Shown: piece after piece, positions 1 to 8,080 of the stretch
Layout of the letters: each line of letters starts with the position of its first letter
Numbering within the stretch: position 1 is the first letter of the stretch
From: Burkholderiales bacterium
GTDB lineage: Bacteria; Pseudomonadota; Gammaproteobacteria; Burkholderiales; Burkholderiaceae
Length of the DNA: 25,728 bases
Direction: 5' to 3'
NCBI GenBank assembly: GCA_947372535.1
Contig: CANBUA010000031.1
Coordinates: 1 to 25,728, forward strand
The notes under the pieces: generated by a model
The model's input: only the letters and a program-made list of their open reading frames with translations
Database searches by the model: none
Told to the model about the DNA's origin: nothing
Program-made: the position numbers and the translations under genes

Positions 1-636
1 GGCCTGAGCACGGTCGATGCCTCGACCACCAATGTGCTGACGGTGGAAGACCCCATCGAATACGAGCTGCACGGCATCGGCCAGACCCAGGTCAACTCCA
101 AGATCGAACTGACCTTCGCCAAGGCCCTGCGCGCCATCCTGCGTCAGGACCCGGACGTCATCATGATCGGGGAAATACGAGATTTCGAGACTGCGCAGAT
201 CGCCGTACAAGCATCGCTGACGGGTCACTTGGTGCTGGCCACGCTGCACACCAATGACGCGCCCAGCGCCGTCACGCGTCTGACTGACATGGGCATCGAG
301 CCCTTCCTGCTGTCATCGAGCTTGATCGGCGTGCTGGCCCAGCGGCTGGTGCGCAAACTGTGCCCGGTCTGCAAGCGCCAGGACGAGACCCGCAAATGGC
401 ACCCGGTGGGTTGCCCCGCCTGTGGCATGACCGGCTACAAGGGCCGCACCGGTGTGTACGAACTGATGCCGGCCGATGACGAGATCCGCAGCCTCATCCA
501 CAGCCAGGCCTCTGAAGCCCGCTTGTTCGAACATGCCCAGCTCAACGGCATGAAGACCATGCGCGACGACGGCGACCGCCTGGTCGGCGAGGGCGTGACC
601 TCGCTGGAAGAAGTCTTGCGCGTCACGCGGGAATAA
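1..636 (+). CDS. gspE: Type II secretion ATPase GspE (3' part only)
   Basis: This is the C-terminal 211 residues of a secretion ATPase; the 5' end lies outside the window and the reading frame is open from base 1. GspE is the cytoplasmic hexameric ATPase that powers pseudopilus assembly in type II secretion. The visible part holds the Asp box and Walker B region of the GspE/PilB family (TVEDPIEY, then [12 protein letters not shown]) and the His box ([12 protein letters not shown]). A zinc-binding tetracysteine follows: CPVC at visible residues 121-124 and CPAC at 138-141. Only 13 residues separate the two CxxC pairs, fewer than the roughly 29 I recall for classical EpsE/PulE proteins. The gene ends 6 bases before gspF, so the two are surely co-transcribed. 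A type IV pilus PilB is the main alternative, but the gspF neighbour and overall wording favour GspE. Confidence 0.93.
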   Translation, partial: GLSTVDASTTNVLTVEDPIEYELHGIGQTQVNSKIELTFAKALRAILRQDPDVIMIGEIRDFETAQIAVQASLTGHLVLATLHTNDAPSAVTRLTDMGIEPFLLSSSLIGVLAQRLVRKLCPVCKRQDETRKWHPVGCPACGMTGYKGRTGVYELMPADDEIRSLIHSQASEARLFEHAQLNGMKTMRDDGDRLVGEGVTSLEEVLRVTRE

Positions 637-642
637 CACGAC

Positions 643-1863
643 ATGGCCGCCTTTCGATTTGAAGCGCTGGATGCCGCGGGCAAGACCGTCTCGGGCATGG
701 TCGATGCCGACAACGCCAAGTCGGCGCGATCACAATTGCGCGGCCAGAACCTGGTGCCGCTCACGGTGGATCAGGTGCATGCCACGCAAGAGAGCGAGTC
801 CAAGGGCGGCAGCTTCTTCACGCGCAAGGCCTTCAACTCGTCGATGCTGTCGGTGTGGACGCGTCAGCTGTCCGGCCTGGTCGTGGCCGGCTTGCCGCTG
901 GAGCGCGCCCTGGCCGCGCTGGCTGATGAGGCCGAAGAGCCGCGTCAGCGCGAGCTGCTGGCTTATCTGCGGTCCGAGGTCAATGGCGGTGCGCCTTTTG
1001 CGCAAGCTTTGTCCGGGGCGCCGCGCGAGTTCGACGATGTCTACCGCGGCGTGGTCGCGGCGGGCGAGCAGAGCGGTCACCTGGGCCTGGTGCTGGAAAA
1101 GCTCGCCACCGACCTGGAAGACCAGCAGCAACTCAAATCCAAGCTGGTGGGCGCCACCCTTTATCCGGCCATCGTGGCCGTGTTCGCCGTCATCATCGTG
1201 ACGGCTTTGCTGGTGTTTGTGGTGCCTCAGGTGGCGCAGGTGTTCTCCAGCAGCAAGCAGGCCTTGCCCATGCTGACCCGCGTGATGCTGGGCATCAGCG
1301 CCGTCATGCGGCAGTGGGGCTGGTTGATCGCCCTGGTGCTCATCGCCATGAGCGGCGGTTTGTTCTTCGCGCTGCGCAATGAGGAGTTCCGCCTCAAGTT
1401 CGATGCCTTCTGGTTGGAGCTGCCGGTGATCGGGCGCCTTTCGCGCAGCTACAACGCCGCACGCTTTGCCGGCACGTTGGCCATGCTGGCCGGCTCGGGC
1501 GTGCCCATCCTCAAGGCCTTGCAGGCAGCGGCTGAAACGCTCTCGAACCGCGCCATGCGGGCTGATGCGCTCGACGCCCTGATTCAGGTGCGTGAAGGTG
1601 CGCCGCTGGCTTCGGCCTTGTCGGCCAAGAAGCGCTTCCCCGGCCTGCTGTCCATGTTCGCCCGCCTGGGCGAGCAAACCGGGCAACTGCCGTTGATGCT
1701 TCAGCGCGCGGCCACCCAGTTGTCCACCGAGGTGCAGCGCAAGGCCCTGGCCATTGCCACCGTGCTGGAGCCTTTGCTGATCGTGGGCATGGGTTTGATG
1801 GTCATGCTGATCGTGATGTCCGTCATGCTGCCCATCATGCAGATGAACTCATTCGTCAAGTGA
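643..1863 (+). CDS. gspF: Type II secretion inner-membrane platform protein GspF
   Basis: The 406-residue product is a complete GspF, the polytopic inner-membrane protein that links the GspE ATPase to pseudopilin assembly. It opens with the family's N-terminal motif (AAFRFEALDAAGKTVSG). It then carries two copies of the T2SSF helical domain at about residues 72-195 and 275-396. Three membrane segments are visible, near residues 167-197, 226-244 and 370-400. Repeated signatures such as GEQSGHL and GEQTGQL mark the two homologous domains. The start codon follows the gspE stop by 6 bases. No gspG or other pseudopilin gene follows, because the next gene is convergent and ends 10 bases away. The remaining gsp genes must lie upstream or elsewhere. 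Length and domain order are normal for the family. Confidence 0.95.
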   Translation: MAAFRFEALDAAGKTVSGMVDADNAKSARSQLRGQNLVPLTVDQVHATQESESKGGSFFTRKAFNSSMLSVWTRQLSGLVVAGLPLERALAALADEAEEPRQRELLAYLRSEVNGGAPFAQALSGAPREFDDVYRGVVAAGEQSGHLGLVLEKLATDLEDQQQLKSKLVGATLYPAIVAVFAVIIVTALLVFVVPQVAQVFSSSKQALPMLTRVMLGISAVMRQWGWLIALVLIAMSGGLFFALRNEEFRLKFDAFWLELPVIGRLSRSYNAARFAGTLAMLAGSGVPILKALQAAAETLSNRAMRADALDALIQVREGAPLASALSAKKRFPGLLSMFARLGEQTGQLPLMLQRAATQLSTEVQRKALAIATVLEPLLIVGMGLMVMLIVMSVMLPIMQMNSFVK

Positions 1864-1873
1864 CGAGGTGAGC

Positions 1874-4339
1874 TCAGGCGGCCTGTGATTGCTGGCCGCT
1901 GCCGCTCGCATCCGCCCAGTTGGACCCGGGGTTGAGCGCGCTGAGCTGGATCAGGATCACGCGCAGCAACTGTTCAGCCTGAAACGGCTTGTGCAGCACC
2001 GGCAGGCCCGCACTGGCCACCTTTTGCAGGTGCTCGGAGGTGGTGTCGCCCGTGATGATCATGGCGGCCAGACGGGGGTGCAGCGCACGCGCCAGGCTGA
2101 TGGCTTCGAAGCCATCGCCATCGGCCAGTTGGTGGTCGGTCACCAGCATGTCGACCGACATCACCCGTTGCAGTAACTCTTCCAGCTCTTCCACGCAATC
2201 GAGCGGGCTCACGTAAGCGCCCCAGGCCTTGAGACGTTGGGCCAAGGCGTGACGCACGCCGCTGTCGTCGTCGAGCACGATGATGTGGCGGCCTTCCAGC
2301 GGGCGTTCGCTCGCCTCGGGCCACTGCTGCGTGATCTGCTGGCTGGCCACAGCCTGGTGGCTCACATGGATGTCGGGGCTGACACGCACGCTGAAGCAGG
2401 AGCCACGGTCCACGCGTGATTGCAGACCGATGGGGTGATCCAGCAGGGTGGACGCTCGCTGGACGATGGCCAGGCCCAGGCCCAGGCCCTTGGCCTGGTT
2501 GCGCTCGGGGTTGCTCAGCTGCACGAAATCCTGAAAGATGCGCTCGCGGTTTTCTGGGGCGATGCCCGCGCCTGTGTCCCAGACCTCGATGTGGAGGTGG
2601 CCTTCGCGCTTGCGCACGCCGACCAACACACCGCCTTTTTGCGTGTAGCGCACGGCATTGCCGATGAGGTTGCGCACCATCTGCTCCAGCAGCACCGGGT
2701 CGCTGTAGGCCATGGCGCGCGTGGCGCGAACCCGCAGTTGCAGGCCCTTGAGCTTGGCGGCTTCGCGCTCATGGCTGGCGATGCGGTGCAGCATGTCGCC
2801 CAAGTCCACGCTTTGCAGATGCGGCTTGATGGCGCCGGCTTCCAGTCGCGACAAATCGAGCAGGCCGCTGAGCAGGCTTTCCATTGAGCGCACGGCATCG
2901 CTCAAGCGCTGGGTCATGTCCTGCATGTCGGTGTTCTTGAGCCGGTCGCGCAGCAGGCCTGACAGCAGGCCCACGGCGGCCACAGGCTGGCGCAGGTCAT
3001 GGCTGGCGGCTGCCAGGAAGTGGCCCTTGGCGGCATTGGCGGCCACCAGGTCTTGGGTGCGCTCTTCCACCTTTTGCTCCAGCATGGCGTTGTGCTGCTC
3101 GATCTCGCCCATGGCTTGCACAAAGCGGTTGATCAGCACGATGCCGTAGCTGGCCAAGGTGATCGGCGAGGCCAGCGGCAGCCAGAAGCTGTGCATGACC
3201 GAGACCAGGCCGGCCAGGCGCAGGTAGTCGTGGATGCCGGCCACCAGCGAGATGGCGATGCCCAACACCATGCCCAAACCCGCATAACCGCCGTACTGCG
3301 CCGGCACGCGCAGCAGCAGGCTCAGCGTGGGCAGCATGAGCACCAGCAGGGCCGGGTAGAGTATGCCGCGCAACTGTTCCATCCAGCCGTAGCTGGCGGC
3401 CACGGCGGCGGCCACGGGGAAGAACATCAGTGTCAGCCACAAGGCGCGCACCAGCCAGGGCCACCAGCGCCGGGCAATCGCCATCGCGAAGGCACCCAGC
3501 AGAACCGTGGCCAGGGTCTGGGCCGTGAAGTACAGCCACATGCTGAACATGGGCGGGAAGGTGGGCCCGTGGACGATGTAGTACGAGCAGTTGCGCACCG
3601 CAACCACCAGGGACAGCAGCCCCAGCATGCCGATGGCCAGTTCGCGCCGACGTTTGAGCCAGATCAGCGTGAGGAAGGCGGCGAAGGTGGCCGCCACCAC
3701 GTTGATCGTCAGGGGCAGGCCTTCGGCCAGGAACTGCTGGGCTGTATAGCCCTGCGAGATCTCGCTCATGCGCCCGATGATGGGTTTGGACAGGCCGGCC
3801 AGGCTGCCGTAATGCACTTCCACATCCAGCCGGTTGGCGCCCTGGTTGAGGATGTGCGCGCTCACCTGGGCCACGTAACTCATGGGCCGGCCGCTGTTGG
3901 TCTGGTTTTCCAGGTCGGTGTGGATGAGGTGACCGTTGAGCCAAATGCGGTGCTGGAAGCTCAGGCGGTCGATGCGCACGCCCCAAGGGCCTTCGCCCAG
4001 GGTGGCGGGGTTCTGGGCCAAGTTGAAGGTGATTTCGTAAAGGCCCGAGCCCCGGCTGGGCAGTTGCCGGGTGGACCAGGTGTCCGGCAGTTCGACAGGC
4101 TGCCAATCTGAGCCGGCGCCTTGCGCATCAGGCAGTTGTCGAAAACGTTGCGAGGTGACGGAGATGGCCGAGTTGGAGCGCTGGTCGATGAGCCAATATT
4201 GCGTCGACCACACCCCGAGGGTCAGCAAGGTGGCCAGCAACAGCCAGGCCGTCATCGCCACGATGCGGCGTTGTCTGGCCGTGGCGCCAGGCAATAGCGA
4301 TGCTGGCGCCCAGGCCGCGGGGGCGGAACTGGTGGTCAT
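1874..4339 (-). CDS. Membrane hybrid histidine kinase with C-terminal receiver (tandem copy 1)
   Basis: This 821-residue protein has an N-terminal membrane helix (about 25-50). A periplasmic beta-rich domain (about 75-185) resembles the galactose-binding-like sensor of 7TMR-DISM proteins. Six to seven membrane helices (about 205-410) and a coiled-coil linker follow. HisKA has the H-box ASHDLRQP with phospho-His about 447, and the HATPase (about 545-655) has intact N and G boxes (NLIGNAVRYT, DTGAGI, GLGLGLAI). The C-terminal receiver (about 675-800) has phospho-acceptor Asp about 735 in LVTDHQL. I chose the start encoding MTTSS because an AAAGGGAT ribosome-binding site lies just upstream; an ATG 54 bases further upstream is less likely. 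The whole architecture matches the neighbouring upstream kinase, so the pair is a tandem duplication. The ligand is unknown, and no DNA-binding regulator is adjacent. Confidence 0.9.
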   Translation of the reverse strand: MTTSSAPAAWAPASLLPGATARQRRIVAMTAWLLLATLLTLGVWSTQYWLIDQRSNSAISVTSQRFRQLPDAQGAGSDWQPVELPDTWSTRQLPSRGSGLYEITFNLAQNPATLGEGPWGVRIDRLSFQHRIWLNGHLIHTDLENQTNSGRPMSYVAQVSAHILNQGANRLDVEVHYGSLAGLSKPIIGRMSEISQGYTAQQFLAEGLPLTINVVAATFAAFLTLIWLKRRRELAIGMLGLLSLVVAVRNCSYYIVHGPTFPPMFSMWLYFTAQTLATVLLGAFAMAIARRWWPWLVRALWLTLMFFPVAAAVAASYGWMEQLRGILYPALLVLMLPTLSLLLRVPAQYGGYAGLGMVLGIAISLVAGIHDYLRLAGLVSVMHSFWLPLASPITLASYGIVLINRFVQAMGEIEQHNAMLEQKVEERTQDLVAANAAKGHFLAAASHDLRQPVAAVGLLSGLLRDRLKNTDMQDMTQRLSDAVRSMESLLSGLLDLSRLEAGAIKPHLQSVDLGDMLHRIASHEREAAKLKGLQLRVRATRAMAYSDPVLLEQMVRNLIGNAVRYTQKGGVLVGVRKREGHLHIEVWDTGAGIAPENRERIFQDFVQLSNPERNQAKGLGLGLAIVQRASTLLDHPIGLQSRVDRGSCFSVRVSPDIHVSHQAVASQQITQQWPEASERPLEGRHIIVLDDDSGVRHALAQRLKAWGAYVSPLDCVEELEELLQRVMSVDMLVTDHQLADGDGFEAISLARALHPRLAAMIITGDTTSEHLQKVASAGLPVLHKPFQAEQLLRVILIQLSALNPGSNWADASGSGQQSQAA

Positions 4340-4362
4340 GAGCGTATCCCTTTGATTCGTTG

Positions 4363-4385
4363 GCGGCTGTGGCTGAATCAGCCGC
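4363..4385. repeat. Inverted repeat between the tandem kinase genes
   Basis: The two arms, GCGGCTG and CAGCCGC, are perfectly complementary over 7 bp with a 9-base loop. An overlapping near-palindrome, GGCTGA-A-TCAGCC, occupies 4371-4383. It lies in the 69-base gap between the two minus-strand kinase genes, about 25 bases upstream of the start of the second one. There is no T-run on either strand, so it is not an intrinsic terminator. It may be an mRNA processing or stabilising hairpin that lets the two kinases be made in different amounts, or a weak operator. Confidence 0.35.
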
Positions 4386-4408
4386 GCCGACATTGTCGCC
4401 GGTTCTGC

Positions 4409-6871
4409 TCAGGCTGTGACCATTTGACCTTGTTGGGCGTGGCGAACCAGCACCGACAGCAATTCTTCGACCTTGAAGGGTTTGTGCAGCACGGGCGCGC
4501 CGCAATCAGCCAAGGCTTGCAACTGGTGGGCAGCTGTGTCACCGGTGATGATGATGGCGCGCAGGCCGGGCCAGGCACCTTGCGCTTTCTCGATGGCCTG
4601 CAAGCCAGTGCCATCGCCCAGGCTGAGGTCGGTCAGCAGCAGGTGAGGCTGGTGGATGCGTTGCAACTCGTTGTCCAGCTCGGCCAGGCTGGACAAGGCG
4701 ATCACCAGCGCCCCCCAGGCCGCCAAGCGACGCTCCAGCGCCATGCGCACGGCCCGGTCGTCTTCCAGGATCACGACCTTGATGCCGACCAGGGGCCTGT
4801 CCTGATCGGCCACCCTCGCCATCGCGGCGGCCGGTGGCGCCAATGGCAAGGCCATCGGCGGGGCGGCGGGGGCAGGGCGGGTTTGCAGCCAAGGCAGCCG
4901 CGGCTCGCGCGAGTGCACCAAGGGCAAGGTGATGGCGAAGCATGAGCCCCGACCAGGCACGGAGCGCAGGTGAATATCACCGCCCAGCAGGCGCGAGGCC
5001 CGCTGCACCAGGGCCAGGCCCAGCCCCAGGCCGCCGTGCACATTGCGCCCGGGATTGCCCAGTTGCACGAAGTCATCGAAGATGCGCCGCTGATCCTGGG
5101 TCGCGATGCCGATGCCGGTGTCCCAGACCTGGATCAGGCAACGGTGACCTCGACGGCGTGCGACGACCAGCACGCGCCCCTTGTCGGTGTAACGAACCGC
5201 ATTGCCGACCAGGTTGCGCAGGATCTGCTCCAGCAGCACCGGGTCGGTGTGCACCTGGATGGGCGTGGCGCGCAGCCGCAAGGCGATGCCCTTGGCCTTG
5301 GCCGGCTCCATCTCATGGGTGAGGATGGCATTGAAGAGGGCTTGCAGCGACACCGCCTGGGGGTTGAACTCCACGGCGCCGGCTTCCAGGCGGGACAGGT
5401 CGAGCAAGCGGCGCAGCAGGTCTTCCATGGATTCGACCGCCTCCGACAGCCGGCCCGTCATGGCCTGCATGTCCGGATCGCGGGCGCGCTCGCGCAGCAT
5501 GCCGGTGATCAAGCCGATGGCCACCATGGGCTGGCGCAGGTCATGGCTGGCGGCGGCCAGGAAATCGCTTTTGGCGGCGTTGGCGGCGGCCAAGTCGGCG
5601 GTGCGCTCGGCCACGCGGCGCTCCAGCGTCTGGTTGGCGCGCTCGATCTGCCGCATCACCGAAGCAAAGCGCTCTGCCAGCACCAGGTAAAGACCGGGCA
5701 GCGCGAGCGGGTAACCGACCGGGCCCCAGTGTCGGGCCGAAGGGTCCCCGAGTAGCCGGATGAAATAGTAGTCGTGCATGGACAGCACCACCATGGGAAT
5801 GCTGCACGCTGCGAATCCCAGCAGGGACAGTGGCGACTGACGGCGCGCCGAGCGCAGCAGGATCACCACGCAAGGCAGTGACATCAACATCATCGGCCCC
5901 TGCGACCAGGCGCGCAGCGTCACCAGTTGCGGGTCGTACGGCAGGGCCACCAGGCCCAGCACCGTCAGCACGCCCAGCGACACCGTCAGTATCCGCTTGA
6001 GCAGCGGATGCTGCGTCTGCGTGAACGCCAGGATGAACAGACCGAACATGGTGCTGGCCACCACATAGGCCATGTAGTGCAGCCAGCTCGTGAAGATGGG
6101 CGACCACTGCAAATCATCGGCAATGTAATAAGCGCTGTTGCTGAGGCAGATCACGAAGGTGATGGCCGAGAGCAGGCCCATGCTGGCGTCCTCGCCACGC
6201 AGCCACCACAGCATCAGCAGGAACAGCGCGAAGGCCATGCCGGCCATGTTCATGGCCAGTGGCATGTTGGTGTGAAAGATCAGCTGACGCTGGTAGCCGG
6301 GCAGCAGTTCGGCCTTGGGTGCTACGGCAGGCTGGGTCAGGCCGCCCTGGTAGGCGCAAGAGACCTCGATGCGGAGCTGGTTCAGGCCTGGTCGCAATGC
6401 ACCAAAGGGGATGTCGATCAGGGCCGGTGTCATCTTGCCGGGCAGGTGGTGCTCTGGCGAGGTGGTGGCCAGCAGCACCTGGTTGATGGCGATGCGGTGT
6501 TGTCGGCACAGCGCGTCGATGCGCACGGCCCAGGGCATGTCGGCGCTCAGTCGGGCGTGGCTGGACAACTCGAAGGTGGAGTCATAGCGGCCGCGTCCCT
6601 GCGCTGGCAGTCCTCGGGCCTTCCAGCCATCGGGCAAGCTGACCTGGCGTGTCGAAGCGGCCATGGGATCCGTGGCCGGCCCCAGCCAGGTGAACTGGTG
6701 CGAGAGCCAGCGCGGCTCGGTGGTGGTCGCGGCCGTCATGGCGCCCAGGTAGAAATACCAGCCGACCAGCAGCATCACCAATACGGAGGCACCCAGCCAG
6801 AGCTGCCTGAGCCATGCTTTGGACTGATTGAGGCCATCGGCTGCCATGGCCGTGGCGTGTGTGGTGTTCAT
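4409..6871 (-). CDS. Membrane hybrid histidine kinase with C-terminal receiver (tandem copy 2)
   Basis: This 820-residue protein has the same layout as the kinase downstream of it. A membrane helix lies at about residues 25-45. A periplasmic jelly-roll-like domain follows, with GRGRYDSTFEL and PWAVRIDALCRQHRI corresponding to GSGLYEITFNL and PWGVRIDRLSFQHRI in the other copy. Then come a multi-helix membrane block, HisKA with ASHDLRQP and phospho-His about 443, and an HATPase with NLVGNAVRYT and GLGLGLALV. A receiver with phospho-Asp about 748 (LLLTDLSL) ends the protein. Two cysteines in the sensor domain have no counterpart in the other copy. I start at MNTT rather than four codons earlier, because at the earlier ATG the purine-rich sequence abuts the start codon with no spacer. 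It is the first gene of the operon and has a recognisable promoter just upstream. Autophosphorylation and intramolecular relay are inferred from intact motifs. Confidence 0.9.
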   Translation of the reverse strand: MNTTHATAMAADGLNQSKAWLRQLWLGASVLVMLLVGWYFYLGAMTAATTTEPRWLSHQFTWLGPATDPMAASTRQVSLPDGWKARGLPAQGRGRYDSTFELSSHARLSADMPWAVRIDALCRQHRIAINQVLLATTSPEHHLPGKMTPALIDIPFGALRPGLNQLRIEVSCAYQGGLTQPAVAPKAELLPGYQRQLIFHTNMPLAMNMAGMAFALFLLMLWWLRGEDASMGLLSAITFVICLSNSAYYIADDLQWSPIFTSWLHYMAYVVASTMFGLFILAFTQTQHPLLKRILTVSLGVLTVLGLVALPYDPQLVTLRAWSQGPMMLMSLPCVVILLRSARRQSPLSLLGFAACSIPMVVLSMHDYYFIRLLGDPSARHWGPVGYPLALPGLYLVLAERFASVMRQIERANQTLERRVAERTADLAAANAAKSDFLAAASHDLRQPMVAIGLITGMLRERARDPDMQAMTGRLSEAVESMEDLLRRLLDLSRLEAGAVEFNPQAVSLQALFNAILTHEMEPAKAKGIALRLRATPIQVHTDPVLLEQILRNLVGNAVRYTDKGRVLVVARRRGHRCLIQVWDTGIGIATQDQRRIFDDFVQLGNPGRNVHGGLGLGLALVQRASRLLGGDIHLRSVPGRGSCFAITLPLVHSREPRLPWLQTRPAPAAPPMALPLAPPAAAMARVADQDRPLVGIKVVILEDDRAVRMALERRLAAWGALVIALSSLAELDNELQRIHQPHLLLTDLSLGDGTGLQAIEKAQGAWPGLRAIIITGDTAAHQLQALADCGAPVLHKPFKVEELLSVLVRHAQQGQMVTA

Positions 6872-6902
6872 GTGCCCCCGCATCCCTCTTTTTCGCTTTC
6901 GA

Positions 6903-6931
6903 ATTATCCGATCCCCTCAAACGAGGATCAA
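6903..6931 (-). promoter_or_regulatory. Sigma70-type promoter for the tandem kinase operon
   Basis: Reading the minus strand, a -35 box TTGATC (plus 6926-6931) and a -10 box GATAAT (plus 6903-6908) are separated by exactly 17 bases. They match the consensus at 4 of 6 and 5 of 6 positions. Transcription would start about 25 bases before the chosen ATG at 6871. This is the best promoter I could find by eye in the window. Confidence 0.55.
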
Positions 6932-6935
6932 TCGG
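6908..6935. repeat. Imperfect inverted repeat in the kinase promoter spacer
   Basis: The arms CCGAT-CCCCTC and GAGGATCAATCGG are complementary apart from a two-base indel and one mismatch, around an AAAC loop. The repeat spans the spacer and the -35 box of the promoter above, which is where a repressor or autoregulator would bind. It is seen directly; its role as an operator is inference. Confidence 0.35.
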
Positions 6936-7029
6936 CTTTAGGCCTCTTGTTTTATCGCACCAGACCATGTAAGTTTTGTTGAAATGGTGACGGGCCCAGT
7001 GCTTGGGACCGACCTGGCGGAGGTGCACG

Positions 7030-8046
7030 ATGAGCAGTAGCAGCAGTGGCAGCAACCTGGTTCCAGTGAACAGCGGCACGAGTCGCACGCGAATCCCCAT
7101 CGCCCACATGCGGCATGTTTATCGCCTCGACGACGTCGAAAAGCGACTGAACAAGCTGCCGCCCCGCGAACACGAAAGCCTGCGCGCCACCTACGAGCGC
7201 ATGCTTGAGATGGGCCCCGACCGCTTCCAGGTCAAGCCCTCGGGCCTGCCCGCCATGGCCCACCTCTACGACGAGTTACCCAACTTCCACGAGGTGCTGG
7301 ACGACCTGCGCCGCCAACTCGTGCTGTGCACCGACAGCAAGGATGCGATGGAGATCACGCCCATGCTGCTGCTGGGCCCGCCCGGTGTCGGCAAGACGCA
7401 TTTCGCGCGCGAGATCTCGCAACTGCTGGGCACCGGCCTGGGCTTTGTCTCCATGAGTTCGATGACGGCGGGTTGGGTGCTCTCAGGCGCCTCCAGTCAG
7501 TGGAAGGGCGCGAAGGCCGGCAAGGTCTTCGAGACTTTGGTCGAGGGCCAGTATGCCAACCCGGTCATGGTGATCGACGAGATCGACAAGGCTGGCGGCG
7601 AACATGCCTATGACCCGCTGGGCTCGCTCTACAGCTTGCTCGAGCACGACACGGCCCACACCTTCACCGACGAGTTCGCCGAGGTTCCCATCGACGCCAG
7701 CCAGATGATCTGGGTGGCCACGGCCAACGATGCGCGCAGCATCCCCGACCCCATCCTCAACCGCGTCAATGTGTTCGAGATCGAGATGCCCGACCAGGAC
7801 GCCTCGCGCAAGATCGCCAGCAAGCTCTATGGGCAGATCCGCGCCGCGCACGACTGGGGCCAGCGCTTCGTGCACGAGCTGGGCGAGGCCGTGCTTGATG
7901 CGATGGCGGCTCTGGCGCCCCGCGAAATGCGCCGCGCGCTGATGACGGCTTTCGGCAATGCCAAGCTCGACGGGCGCGATGCCATCGAGTTGCGTGATCT
8001 GCCGGGGGCGCAGTTGCGTCGTCAGCCCATCGGCTTCGTGCAGTAG
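7030..8046 (+). CDS. Stand-alone Lon-like AAA+ ATPase
   Basis: The 338-residue protein is one AAA+ module. Walker A GPPGVGKT is at about 116-123, Walker B VIDEIDK with Asp/Glu about 183/184, and sensor-1 VATAND with Asn about 233. A probable arginine-finger region, DPILNRV, is followed by a helical lid (about 260-320). The wording around Walker B and the following DPLGSLYSLLE is closest to the ATPase domain of Lon proteases. There is no Lon N-terminal substrate domain and no Ser-Lys protease domain, so it probably remodels or unfolds a partner rather than degrading it. The ATG at 7030 is preferred because GGAGG sits 6-7 bases upstream; an in-frame TTG 27 bases earlier has no such support. The N-terminus is serine-rich (MSSSSSGS). 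The client protein is unknown. The nucleotidase gene 34 bases downstream may be co-transcribed. Confidence 0.85.
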   Translation: MSSSSSGSNLVPVNSGTSRTRIPIAHMRHVYRLDDVEKRLNKLPPREHESLRATYERMLEMGPDRFQVKPSGLPAMAHLYDELPNFHEVLDDLRRQLVLCTDSKDAMEITPMLLLGPPGVGKTHFAREISQLLGTGLGFVSMSSMTAGWVLSGASSQWKGAKAGKVFETLVEGQYANPVMVIDEIDKAGGEHAYDPLGSLYSLLEHDTAHTFTDEFAEVPIDASQMIWVATANDARSIPDPILNRVNVFEIEMPDQDASRKIASKLYGQIRAAHDWGQRFVHELGEAVLDAMAALAPREMRRALMTAFGNAKLDGRDAIELRDLPGAQLRRQPIGFVQ

Positions 8047-8080
8047 CGCCTTCGTCGCGGGCCACCGCTACACTGGCGCG

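Noticed and set aside
1878..1899. GCGGCC/GGCCGC hairpin near the convergent ends of gspF and the kinase
   Set aside because: It lies inside the kinase coding end, has a 10-base loop and no T-run on either strand, so it is unlikely to terminate gspF.
2999..4111. A 370-codon plus-strand frame opposite the first tandem kinase
   Set aside because: Gln/His/Gly-rich shadow of the kinase gene with no recognisable family.
6947..6975. TTGTTT-17-TAAGTT as a promoter for the AAA+ ATPase gene
   Set aside because: Each box matches consensus at only 3 of 6 positions. A promoter must be nearby, but this one is not convincing enough to list.
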